From Arthrobotrys musiformis (Eukaryota > Ascomycota > Orbiliomycetes > Orbiliales > Orbiliaceae), in the NCBI GenBank assembly GCA_036971715.1, contig JAVHJL010000001.1:992001-1056000 (forward strand): DNA of 64,000 nucleotides, in the 5' to 3' direction. Of the stretch, positions 26,295 to 38,367 are shown piece after piece. How positions within the stretch are numbered: the first letter of the stretch is position 1; every line of letters begins with the position of its first letter. The position numbers were made by a program, and so were the translations under genes. The notes beneath the pieces were generated by a model, which was not told the origin of the DNA, did not search any database, and saw only the letters and a list, made by a program, of their open reading frames with translations.

Positions 26295-27200
26295 ATGAGA
26301 CCGTTACGTTTCTCGGGCTGCGTCGGCCTCTGGGTATCCATGCAGGCACTGATTCTACAGGTCATGAACCATGTCCCGATGGCCACGGCCGTCGTCGTCG
26401 AGATACCTCTAGCACCGGATCTGAAGGACTATTTCCTATTGAATTGGAAAGCATTCGTAAATATCGGCCACCAAACCGACAAACTAAGAGCCATTAAGGA
26501 CCAAAAGTGCCCTACTGGGGATCAGTTGGATCCATCTACCGCGAAAGTTATATCTAAGGATATGTTCTCCTCGACCTTAAGCTATTTGATACGGAAGCTT
26601 CGTCTTGCAGAGGACCAGTTGAACCAAGCTATCAAGCTCATGCAGGATTACTACCTATCGGATCCTTCTAAGCTCGAAAAGCTATTATCGGATTATGGAT
26701 TTCAGGATATTACAGGCGCAGAGGAAGCACGGGACCGATTAGTCCAATATCGTGAAATATTCTTTGAAAACCTTCAGTCCTTTGGTCGCCTTTCGGCGTG
26801 GCTCGACAAGTGGCCAGGCGAAAAATATCCCTCCGCAAACGACGCTACGAAAAACTTGATGAAGCTATCGTGGAGAATTGAAGGAGCTACTAAAGACAAT
26901 CTCAGCCAAGAAAACAAATTGCAGGTTGATACAGATGTTCGAGCCCATACGTTGAAGGCTTTTCAAGATTCCCGGACACTGGTAACAGAAAGCGAAGAGC
27001 TTGCTCATTCTGCGATGGTGTGGGCAAAAGAAAACCTAACATATCCCTTCAAGCAATACGCTCACAACGATTTCACAGTAGCCATGGTCTTCAAGAGAAT
27101 GCAAACATGGTTTAGATGCTGGGAGCCGCCTCTGTCCACAATTGCGAATGAAATCGCCAACAAACTCGGCCCATTTCCAATCTGGGAAAGAGAGGACTAG
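26295..27200 (+). CDS. Orphan helical protein, possibly secreted
   Basis: This is a single-exon 301-residue frame in a gene desert. I do not recognise a family. The N-terminus (residues about 9-32, GCVGLWVSMQALILQVMNHV) is hydrophobic and could be a signal peptide ending near MATA. The rest is rich in amphipathic helices (LSYLIRKLRLAEDQLNQAIKL, EEARDRLVQYREIFFENLQ), with few cysteines and a C-terminal aromatic segment (WFRCWEPP). Its uninterrupted length and protein-like composition, unlike surrounding DNA, support coding. ATG at 26295 is the first in frame. Alternative starts at M16, M24 or M29 would shorten or remove the leader. Secretion is inferred. It could be a lineage-specific gene or a domesticated element fragment. 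Confidence 0.7.
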   Translation: MRPLRFSGCVGLWVSMQALILQVMNHVPMATAVVVEIPLAPDLKDYFLLNWKAFVNIGHQTDKLRAIKDQKCPTGDQLDPSTAKVISKDMFSSTLSYLIRKLRLAEDQLNQAIKLMQDYYLSDPSKLEKLLSDYGFQDITGAEEARDRLVQYREIFFENLQSFGRLSAWLDKWPGEKYPSANDATKNLMKLSWRIEGATKDNLSQENKLQVDTDVRAHTLKAFQDSRTLVTESEELAHSAMVWAKENLTYPFKQYAHNDFTVAMVFKRMQTWFRCWEPPLSTIANEIANKLGPFPIWERED

Positions 27201-28938
27201 GAATGTACATATGTACCAAGCTGTCTCGTCTACGGAGACCTGGGCGCAGATCCATATTTTTGGTGCATATGGAGGCGCTGGATGTGTGTACGTTACAGAT
27301 ACTTCTTACCTTATATGCACATCTGTACAGCCCCGACGTGTGACGAAGTCGCCAAACCCGTAAAACTTCAACAACATGTATCAATACCACATGTGATACT
27401 ATACCAATATCACAATCCTCATAACCTTTCGTTCGCTTGTTTGTGCTCTCTTCGTGCATGCAGAAAAATATGTCTGAGGTCCTGGTAATTTCCCGCCAAC
27501 AGGAACAACGCATTGCAGGATGCATATGCGCCGGCCAGGAACATACCACAGCCGAAGGACCGGTCGACCTATCGATGCTCTTCGAATGCCCCACATTGCC
27601 TGCAATGTCCTCTCCGTTTGACCTTTTTTGCCCTGCTACAATACCCAGCCGCTGCACTGGGAAGATCCAATAAGTGTGGGTCGTTTGTGAACAATTGCAA
27701 ATTCTGGAAGGGGAAAGGAACAGCCTTGTCAAAATGTCTCTAATATCTTTTTTCTTTCCCTTGGACGCTCGAACGCCTAGCTAGATACCCCAACTCTTAA
27801 TCCTTTCGAACATCTCGTAAAACAGGCAATACAGGCTAATATTCTCCACAAAATACGATAGTTTACATGCCTTTGGTAGACATGTTCTACAAATCTGAGC
27901 ACCCACACGCTTACTTTCCAAGACCCTCTTTTCTTTTCTTTAAAAGTAAAATCTAGAAACATTTTGCTATATGCGGGAATTTTCCTCCGAAGAGGAACCA
28001 CTCACCACCATTACTTCGTCGATATTAATATCGCGCACGAGATTTAATTCCAAGTGTGGTTAAAACATGGTGGCGAAGGTGGACTAGGTATTCTAACTTG
28101 CCATTCGGCCGTTTTCTGTTTGGGCTCTAGAATTTTCTAGTATGGAATGTAAATGTATGTCGGAGGCGAAACGGTTCGTCGGTACCGCCGCCATGTGCGC
28201 GAGCGCCAAACTAACAGGAGTATGAAAGGATCCAAAGGCAAAAGAAAAAAAAGAAGGGAAAGGAATAACACAAACTTCCTTTCATTCCTCAGTCAAGCCG
28301 CTACTATAAACTTTTTTTACAAATGTAGTGATCTTCAAGTCGTATCCTGTCTAGCATGATACGCTACAACATTTTATGTGTTGGAGACTCGGATCGAGAC
28401 CTCATGTCAACCTTTTTAGTTTTTTAACCCGTTCGGAAAAAGAGAGATAACTTCATGCATGAATGAAGAAAAAAGGCTTGAACGGCTAGGTATCTGATTT
28501 CCGAACGAATCGTCTCTTACGATTGCCGTTTCATTTCAAGGGACACCCTTTGACGTATTTCTTATGCCAACGAATCAATGAATGTTGGACCGCGGGGTAA
28601 ACAAGGGAAACCCTGATCGATGTCGATGAGGAGTTCAAAGCGGTGGGGTGGGGACAACATCACGACACCTGGGGCATTTACAAATGGAAAAGTAAAAAAA
28701 CAAAAACAAAAAAAAAAGATCACTGTACTGTATACCTGGCTGATTATGCATTCTCGTGATAGATGCCCTGGCCAAAATCACGGGAGCTTAAGAAAAATTG
28801 GGGGGAAAGTCTGGAGAAACGGAAGTAATCTTCGACGATCTGGGGTAGTCATAGGTGTATGTATGTGTATACGTATACGACTTCCAAGCACATGATATTA
28901 CCCACGACGACGAGGGACTCGCAGACATTGCCGCTTTG

Positions 28939-28966
28939 AAAAAAAAAAAAAAAAAAAAAAAAAAAA
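28939..28966 (+). repeat. Poly-A tract, 28 nt
   Basis: This is an uninterrupted run of 28 adenines followed by TTAAAACCAAAAAA. It could be the tail of a decayed retroelement or retrocopy, or simple replication slippage. No coding remnant was recognised upstream. Confidence 0.85.
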
Positions 28967-31900
28967 TTAAAACCAAAAAATTAAAAAGAATGGTGGTCAA
29001 AGCACACGCACATTCACCCACACACACGCCTACTTGCCATGCTCTCGGGATTGGATAATAGCCGGTTCGGCTCTTTGATATGTTGCATGTTTAAGGGCAC
29101 AGCGGCACGGCGATCTCGGAGTATTGGGGTGGTGAGACTGACGACAGCAAAAGATATTTCTGGATTGGCTAGAACAATTCCGGCGGATTAGAATCGTCTG
29201 GTTTGCGTCGTCGACAATGATTCTATTCCCTTAGAGAGTTTCATCTTACCGGAAAGATAGACCTATGACAATCAAGACAAACTTTTTTAGTGTTGTTTTT
29301 GTTTCGTTTTTGTGGTTTTTGTTCGAGGCTAAGTTTGCACTACTGCGAACCGTGCCGTGCGTGCAGGAACAAGAAGTTCTTTTTTGCCGTATCGATTTTC
29401 CGTTCCTGCAGCAGTGTCCCAAAACCCAGCGAATCACTAATAAACACCGGATCTCAGGTGCCATCGGCATCTTCATCATCAATGTATCTCTCGTTTATTT
29501 GAAAGTTTGTCACGGCACAGACTCGTGCATCATAGGAAATATTTCTGCAAGTCTGGGCAAATTTGCGAGCTGCAACCGCTATCACAATTGGACACCGTAT
29601 CGTGCCCCGGATCCGCCCTCGGGGCCCAGCAGGATGCAAAGTCTGATCCTCGGGTCAGGAACCCGTTCCCCATCTGGTTCTGCTTGGAGTTTTTCCTTGG
29701 CTTGTTTTTTTCCTCAAGAGAACTTCAAAAGAGTCCCACTTAACCAGGCCCTAAGATTCCCCTGCTGGACCCATGCGGCCGGATTGGATTCCCTGCCCCA
29801 GCTGGGTCCCTTGTACTGTGGACCAGGACCCTTGAAGCCAAAACCTCGTAAGTGATCAGAAAGAAGAATAGTCTCTGCTTCAAAGCGAGAACGGGGCCCT
29901 TGGCAATTTGCCTCCACTGTGTCGCCCCGCTCCACAAGTCTATTTCCCATCAATGAGAAACTCGTAATGTTGGAAAGACTCTCGTGTGAACCAGTTGCCT
30001 TTCGAGAAGCCCAGTCGAAGGTTTGAATCGTCCCAGCTAATTGTCTCTCTGGGACGAAGCGGGCTTTCTTCCCACATCCGCGGACACACCTAGCCCGCTT
30101 GGTTCTAAACCGTTTCTGTCGAGGATTCAAGCAACTTTGGAGTCTTAATTTCACATTCCATAAGATCCGTTCTTTAATCACATCGAATCCCTCTGAGACA
30201 ATGCTATAGTTTAACTAAAGGGCACGATGGATTTTTATGATTATCGAATTAAACGTTTCGATAGCGGGTCCTCCCGCCAAGACTTGGTGATCCAACCATC
30301 CGGAACCTCGGATCGTAAGGAATTCACAAAAGGACCCTGTGAAGCCCAAGGCCTGGAACGAACAAAAACGCCGCCTTTTTACCAGTTTTTTCGGAAAGCA
30401 AAATTTGGCGAGAGCAACATCTTGGGATTCAACCCGAGGGACAGGTCTAGCTTTTTTTGTGGCGGTTTCATTTTCAGACAAACACGGTTCCGGGAGACAC
30501 GTTTTTTCCATTCCTTTCGTGACCGAATCGATGCATGGGAATAAAGAAAGAAGAAAGAATGAAAAAAAAAACGTGACGGCTATGCCCGGTGTGATACGAA
30601 ATGGGCCGATGGGCAAATAGTTTTTTTTTTTTCGGCCTCGGGTACCAATCTGTGACATCTCGGTGTGATATCCGTGATTGGTATATCGAGGAGATATGAG
30701 CCCGTCGGCATTTCATTTCAAGACAAGTTTCACCAAATGGCGATGCGCGGTTTTCAAAATTTCTTGCCCTTCGATCTAGGCGGCTATAACCAGCAAGTAG
30801 AGCTGTGTTGGACGGCGTCTGATCTGCTCCCGATGGGACTTTCCAATGTCGCCAAATCTGCAATGGAAGGAAAAATACATGCTAGCACTGCATTTTTGTT
30901 AGAACGGGTGGATCCATGGGAGGTACCGAATAGGGTTGGTGGATATCGCCAAAGCCTTGGATAGGAAGGCACCGACTGGAAGACTCGTCCGACGAAACCT
31001 AATTCGCTTGATACGTCTTGCATTGGGATATCGAGGCTGCAAGATGCCCTGAGTTTGCCACCACCGCACGTCGCATGTTTCTGTTGTGCCGTATGCAAGA
31101 GAACATCTGAGGAAGAAACGACAGCTGCTGAAGGCAGCATACGTACTACTCACATTCCACGCAAGTGCCTGGCATGATCGCCTGTGTGAGGTCGAGAAAA
31201 AGTTTATCACATGGGCGTCGGCTGAAGCGTTTAAAGCCAATGGCGCCGAATGGCTTTGCATTTTGACACTGGCATTTCATGGCACTGGTCGAAAGTGGAA
31301 ATCCTAGACCTATTTGGCAAGCAACTCCGATCGATCCATTGACAGCGCAGCGGCGTCGAGAAGGCACCAACCTTCTCTGCATGAGGCTTCGTTTGAGAAT
31401 GTGTTGACCCAGGTTAAAGCCGACATGCCGTGTATGTCTGTATGTAGGTCTCAGTGCAAGTGCAAGTGCTGGAAGACCGATTCACCGATCGTGCTTTGCT
31501 TCACTAAAATGTCAAAGTTCCCGCTACGGTGCTGTTGGATACGTTGGAATGTACCGGTACCTGCCTACGAATTTGAAGAAGCGAAGTTGCAGTTGCAGTT
31601 GCGGTTGGATCGAATGCTGCTGATCTAAAAGATTTCTAAATTTAATCGAGTTCAAGCCAACTTGGATCAAAGCAATGGACTATCTCGGGTAGGCGGTTTC
31701 AAAAGTCTTTCTAATATTGCAAAGCCTACATCATCATCCCGTCTTCATGATATTGGTGGGGTCATCGGTCAGCATCGAGAAGGGCTTTCGGGAAAGCGCG
31801 CTGGCTATAATACTATGCAATGCCGTCTAATTCTTAGAACTTTGGAGCTAGAGGCAGCCATCATAGTTGCAGATGGATTGGGTTTAGTTAACCATCCACA

Positions 31901-33819
31901 AAATTCGGTTTCAGGGTGAGATCCATAGCGATAGTTAGCGTTTCTAGTTCTTTGAGCGGGGACCTTGCATACATAGTACACCGACGGCAAGGAATCCTGT
32001 GCAGCGCAGTAGCCGTACATGTATCCCGCCTAACTAAAACCTTGCGGATGATACATGATGATAAGATCTCGTATGCATATCGCATTCGACCGGAAAAACC
32101 CAAATAGCTAGCTGCTGCTGTCAAACAACCCCTCCCCAAAATATGTCAGACATGGTATATATCGTGAGCAGCAAAGAAAAGTTCATGCTTGGGGACACGG
32201 CATTGACACAGGCTTTGCTTTGCGGGGGGCTCTGCTGAATCCTGGGATATATTATCGATTCCTGTGTTCTTATCCGGCTTTCTGGGAACGTCGTGTTTCA
32301 TGTCCCTCCCACAACATGACGCTTGGTGAGCTTACGGCCTGGGTATAGGTAATTGCATTCCACTGCATACAAGCGCACTAATCGGTGCTGACTACGTCAG
32401 TGTGTTCGAAATAGTATCTATCGGCAAGGTTCAAACATGCACAGGGTCTGTAAAGTATTTTAATTACATCTTATAGCATGTATGTATGTACCTGAATGCT
32501 GTGATACCGTAAGAGAAGCCGGCCTCGAGGCCGCGAGGATACCCACAATTGCACAAAGCTCGCAACCTTAAGCATTCGAAATCACGTTCTATTCTACCAC
32601 TGTGCCTGGACCTACCGTTAATGATATTTCTCAGGTTGGCTTCCAGGAATGGAATATCGAGCGAGATAACAAAATTAAGGTTGGTTTGGTTGACTAGTGT
32701 GGTCGACAAACAGTTGTCGGTACCTGGCACATCTATCGATATTGTACCTGACCGGCCGGTGTCGAATTTAGCCCCGGGTGTAGAACTATGATGCTCCGGG
32801 CTTGAAGATTTTTGATGCTGTGAAAGGCACAGAGCTGACGCGCACGTCTTTTCTTTCTTTCTTACATTATTTTTTTTTTAAAACTAGGTAACCTATCTTT
32901 ATATCGATATAGTTAATTATGTGGGGTAGTGGTTGCAGTTGTGGTGGTGGTGTTGTAATTATATGCAACCACGGGGACAATTGGTTGTTTGTTTCGTCTC
33001 CCGAATCGACGTCCGTTTCAAAGATTTCATATAAACATCAGATTACACTCCGGATATTGACGGTATCTTCGGATCCGTAGACCATTCTTCGGCTGGGACG
33101 CTCCCAGTCAAGATATCTAACCCAGGTGCCTGGTAGAGACCTTGTAGGTGGAATTCATGGCAATGGCTTTGAGACAGAGTTCAGATTAATTAATTGCAAG
33201 TGGAGCATCGATATGTCAAAAGCTCCAGCCAGTGCCAGAATTGTTATATTGTCATGAGACCATTTATAAAAACAAGTCTTCCAAGTTTTCTGCATAGAGG
33301 CTAATAAGAATACGGACTATAATTTGAAGAAAAAACTGCGGGTACACGCAATCTGAATCCATCCCGAAGACAGTCGCAGTTCGGAGAGGATACGGTCACG
33401 CTGCCGATATGGCGATGTCCTATCGAGAGAACCTTATGTCTATGCTGTTTCAAAGAGGTGGGGGGGGAGCAAGGTATTCCTTCCCTCCCGCTCGCGATTG
33501 TACAATCATCAATCGATCACGACAATCATTTTGAGTTTCACATAGAATAAGCATTCCGAGGTAGCATTGTATTTCTTGGACAGTGTCAAATATATGGGTC
33601 ATATGGGGGGTTTTGTATGTATGATGGAGTTCCCACCTCGATCCTCCGGGCATGTAAACAGAGAAGAGATATAGATTTATGGATCAGCCAGCACTTATGC
33701 AATATGTTTGTTCTATGCTTCGATTGACGCTCGTCTTAGACTCTAGACATCATTGGTATGATGGACGGGCAACACGGGAATGTGATAATCGAGGCAAGCC
33801 GCACGGAGACAAAGTCTCC

Positions 33820-33965
33820 TGTTGTGAGAAGAAGAAGAAGAAGAAGAGAAAGAAAATTTTCGCGAGGAAGAAGTTTTTGTATACCAATTTTTTTTTCGGT
33901 GTGTGTTGAGGCTTGGCATTCACGTGCGTGTGTTGCGCGTGTGTTGTGTGTGCGTTGTGTGTGCG
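33820..33965 (+). repeat. GAA-rich then TG-rich low-complexity tract
   Basis: An AGAAGAAG-type run (about 33826-33852) is followed by a TG/CG-rich degenerate minisatellite of GTGTGTTG-like units (about 33900-33965). It has no coding logic. It is probably a simple repeat. Confidence 0.6.
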
Positions 33966-36900
33966 GTTGGTTACACCTCAAGTCAACACAACCGGTTTCA
34001 CCAACCTGTTAGTTCAGTCAACTAGTCCACCAACCAACGTATTGAGTATCTAACATGCATCATGACACAACCTAAACCAAGACCTCAATATCAAATCATG
34101 TCAGACTGTCCTGGCCATGCACCCTGGCTGTACAACTTCTTACAAATTTTTAATCCGCTCTGATCCTTCCGGCTGAGATGGCTACGGATTTAGTATAGCA
34201 CCGGTTGGAAGCAGGTTCGAAGCAGGATCTAACCTCTAGACCCTGCTTGGCGTATATCGATGCGGTCGATCGTTCTCTGGGATTGTTCTTCGAAACATTC
34301 GATGCATAGCCCATGGAGCGGGGGTCTTTGATTGTCGAAGTGATCGATCTTACATCTCTTCAGTTGGATTTACGAATCACCTGAAAGGAATAAACGAAAT
34401 GAAGATTGTCAATCATGTACCCACGGGTTGAGGGCAATCGGGGTTTCCCATTCCACTGACATCCGCCGCCCTGTTGATTCGCAGAACGGCGCACATGTGT
34501 GTCACGATGTTATATCAGATTTTTTGAAACTTACGACACAAGCTATTGGCAAGCAAAGAAGACGGGACGTCAAAGTGATTGCGTAGTATATGCCGGCCAC
34601 CGACGAGGCGGGAGCGGCAATGGCAATTCTTGACCAGTCAGTTATCTAATCCTCTAGCGTCGGTGGTAGCCCACAACACCATCTTCGGACTTTTGTGGTT
34701 TTCTGGCAGCCAACCACAGGCAGAGCTGAAGCGCGCGTTTTAGACACAGCACCTGCGGGATCACGAGTACACCTCAACGAAGAGGAAAGATTGGAGCAAA
34801 CATTAATATTAGCTTCTTTGGAGGTTCTAATTCTATCGATTAGTACCATCTACGACGCTCTAAGACATGCGTCTACGGTTCCAATTGCATGATCCGGCCT
34901 CTCGATTTTCAAGAAGCCTGTGAGCTCGTGAGGGTTAAGCACCAATGACCCGCTGAATTGGGTCTAACCCAGCAAATACACCTTCTTTCTCGATTGCCTT
35001 CGGCTACTAGTTTGAAGCCACCACGATAAGGTACCTTTACCTCTAACACGGTATCTTCTTCTCTATCGCTGTTCCTGCAGTAGCTCGCATTCAAAGTCCT
35101 CGTTCTGGAGGAGGAAGAGGAGGGAAGTCTGTATGTACATGTACGTATACTTTCCGTGGACAAAAACTGGAGAAGAAAGAAGAAAAGTTTGCAAATACCC
35201 ACTTTATGCAGGAGAGTGAAGCATGGTTTGATAATGGAATACGAAAAGAAAAAAAGAGGTTTTCTCTTTTTCTTTTCTTCCTTTCTCTTTCTTCCGGTGG
35301 GAAAAAACATGTGGTTTGGCTTTGACGTCTACACAGACGCCTAGAGGTAGCGGCATTTCGTCAAGACTTTCCCAGAAGAGAATACTTTTGCCTACGCCTG
35401 AAACCAAGGCAGAAGATGCACCTAAGCACCTCGACGAAGCACATGGTCTATGCACGATAGTCCATCAACCTATGGGGAACGGACTTATTCTGTGACGCCG
35501 GGTAGGCCCTCGACGGTACCTTCGGCAATATATGTCTTTCGGTCGGGTACGCCGCAGAATCAACGTGTTCATCAGGCGGTGTGCGTACTGCTACCTTTCG
35601 CCGATAAGTTTAGGTTGCGACTGGCCTAGTGACAAAGCATGAGAAGCAGTGCTGCGGCATGTCCTTCAGGTGATGGAACACTTTTGGCTGTGGCCGTGGT
35701 GCCGGATGAGCTGGACTGCGACGGAAATCACACACTATTTCTCTCGGCTTCACCAATTGTCAAGGGCGTAGACGGTCAAATTCACCAAATCCAGCGTTGA
35801 AAACTCTGCTCGACAAATGGAAGAGCGTGCAAGTCCGTGACTGAGCCTGGCCAGCATGCGTATCGACAAATCGGGGCATGCGGATCAAGTTTTTTTTGCG
35901 TCGACAGAAATTTTAGCTCTTCCTCTTTCAAATTGGCTGCTTCTTTTTTCAGCTACTGGTATTGCTTTTGACGGTGGCAGTGAGCAGCATGCGAATTGAT
36001 TCGAGTGGTACTCTGTACTTGTACCTTGATCTAAGCATGGTCAAGTCCATGTGCCCACGGTGCTAACTCACAAGTGAGTGTGGGTGTTCGGGTACCTGTG
36101 GGTCCCGAAGCTTTTCACACCTCTGATTCCCTCTTGGTTGGCTGCGGCCAGGGTTCTGAGGGCAACACAACCATACCATCACACCGCAGAGAGTGGTGGA
36201 CTGGACTGGGAAGGAAAAGATTCCCTGTCGGTCCAGTGCTAATGGCTCCGCGGTGGATGTGGTAGCATGCATCTTGGGCCGGTGGGGGCGTGTTTTCTTT
36301 TTTTCAGTGGTGGTTTCCCTCTCTCGAGTTTCATTTCTTATTCCTGCAAGTCTCTTAATTGAGTGGATGCGCCTCTCTCACTAGTCCGGAGCCTGAGTGG
36401 AGTCGAAGGGTATAGAGACATTTTCACTTTGGATTCGCACACTTTGCTTTTTTCCACTCTCCCCATCCATCCATCCACATCCAACTTCTCACCCTCGTAT
36501 GCCGTGGGGGAATTTCTCGGTTGCTGCTGATTGTGTGATCTTAGCGGCGCGTCGCCCTGGGTGTCAACCACTAGCAGAATCCTGTTAGCTGCGAAATACA
36601 CTACGTCTCAGCCTGTGAGGACAGAGACGTCGTTGGCCGGTCTGCACCTGAATTTGCTTCTTTTAGCCAAAAAGCATGGTTCCTTTACCAAGATAGAGTG
36701 CGAGACCATGCTCAGGTCTCGCTGGCGGCGGTCGAGTCGAGTCAAATACCGGCCAATATCTCCATCCAGATTCTGATATTTCCCACTCCCAGCTCTACAC
36801 ACCGTCCTTCATCGTACAGCTGCTCTTGATTCTTTAAAGGCAAGGAAGCGTCTACGTCGGTCCTTCTTTGTTTTTTCATTCTTCTCACATGTTATATTTA

Positions 36901-37043
36901 ATATAATCTAATCGCCCGTCGTCTACTGTTTCCACCACTCTCGTTTTATTATTATTATACACTTGGAAACCAGTCTCTCCCTCTCTCATACCAATATCCA
37001 ATATCCAATACTACTACCACTACCACTACTACCAATACCTTAT

Positions 37044-37076
37044 ATGCCAATTGAAAAGCAAGAAGAGCTTCGATAG
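37044..37076 (+). promoter_or_regulatory. Putative uORF in the leader of the MSN2/SEB1-like gene
   Basis: A 10-codon frame (MPIEKQEELR, then TAG) sits just after a CTACCA-rich pyrimidine leader and about 1.3 kb upstream of the zinc-finger gene. If transcription starts upstream, it could temper translation. The transcription start is not known, so its presence in the mRNA is inferred. Confidence 0.3.
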
Positions 37077-38124
37077 ACACACACATTCCCTCACAGTCTA
37101 TTATCATCGCTACCAAGTTTAATCGTATTCATTATATATATAATTCTTTCATCCTTTTTTGTTTTAATATCCTCTCCACGGCAAGGTTTCCGTCAGCTCG
37201 CGGGATTCAGAATCAGCCCTTTTGTTATACGAGAACACAATCGTTTTAGCTTCCCGTCTAACAGATTCCATTCGGAAAGTAGCACAAAACGAAGCAACAA
37301 ATACGTTCAGGAGGAAACGTACAATAAAGACAAAAAAGAACAGAGGAGAGCTTGTGTACCATATTCGACCGTATCACAAGTTCAAGGAAGTTGGATGGAA
37401 AGATATTAGACATATTTTAATACGACCGCGCGCAGTTGTCTGGATTTCCCTTACACTATTTTTGGACTCCGACAATATCACACTCATTCATTCCGACCTG
37501 AGAAAAAACAAATCGACCGGTTACACCGCGAGGGCTCTGGAATTACACTACCATACTACCCACAATTAAAACTAATCTCACCAAGGTTTACTGTCCACTG
37601 ACAAGCAAACACATTTGATTTCTTCACTCGAAAACGACTCTGGAAGCCAATCAAGAGTCGGTGATATATCCGTCAGCGGTAAGTTTGTTGCATCGATGGT
37701 TACCCAATCCAATATAATACAATCCCGAGGACAGACAGGAACAGAGGAAGAACCAGCGAGAGAAATTATAGCTCGGGTGACATTTTGAAAAACGAACCAA
37801 TCCAATTTGGTCAAATAAAAATCCAAGATATCGTGGGCATTGCATTTTGCAACCAGCGATTTCTTGCCATGCTCTCCGCCATGCCAATCCCATGTCTCTC
37901 GTCTGGCGCGGGAGAGGCCGGTGGAGAAGACCTAAGGACCCATCATTTCAAGTGCGGTGCATGCTAAGGTGACTCGCGCGGAGACTTAGTCTCGACTTGT
38001 CGTCATGCACGCCTAAATTTGGGCACCCTTCGCATGCTCTAGTTCTTTCGCTTGTGCTTCCTCTTTCCTGCTCCTTGCATCTCCCACACCACGACAGGCC
38101 AACGCAGGCCACGCCGGACAATGA

Positions 38125-38129
38125 CCCCT
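38125..38129 (-). promoter_or_regulatory. STRE-like element upstream of the MSN2/SEB1-like gene
   Basis: CCCCT (AGGGG on the minus strand), the core bound by Msn2-type factors, is found 239 bp before the start codon of the zinc-finger gene. It would allow autoregulation. A five-base motif is common by chance. Confidence 0.25.
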
Positions 38130-38367
38130 TCATGCGTATGAACGGCCGCATGAAGTCTAAGTCTGGTCCTGGTAGACACCTGCTGCGCCTGTTTGGATTG
38201 GTGTCGTGCTTCGACGTCTACCTGCCTGAATGGTTAAGTTCCATATACTGATCGGAGTGTTTCATGATCTTTTAGGCACAAGTTGCGTACGTCGGAAGGT
38301 TACTTGCCTCGCCCACGTCTATACATTTATAACTTTTACCCTCTATACTTTTAATTTATAAGATACA

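Larger units (their letters stand above)
27201..38367. other. 11 kb gene-poor region and MSN2-like 5' leader
   Basis: No convincing gene lies between the 301-residue orphan and the zinc-finger gene. Features are a 28-nt poly-A tract (28939-28966), a GAA-rich plus TG-rich low-complexity stretch (33820-33965) and CCATC repeats near 36465. From about 36830 the plus strand becomes pyrimidine-rich with CTACCA repeats. This resembles a promoter and long 5' leader of the zinc-finger gene. It includes a small upstream ORF and a possible 5' UTR intron donor (GTAAGT at 37680). The longest frame in the desert, at 29265, has no protein-like features. Confidence 0.4.

Noticed and set aside
27112..27732. 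206-codon minus-strand frame overlapping the 301-residue orphan
   Set aside because: It overlaps the end of a better-supported gene and has a random, Cys/Arg/Ser-rich composition.
29265..29855. 196-codon frame in the desert
   Set aside because: Composition follows the DNA (Phe/Pro/Ser runs), there is no domain, and the opposite strand has an equally long frame.
37222..37569. 115-codon frame upstream of the zinc-finger gene
   Set aside because: Lys/Arg/His-rich chance frame in the leader region with no protein-like features.
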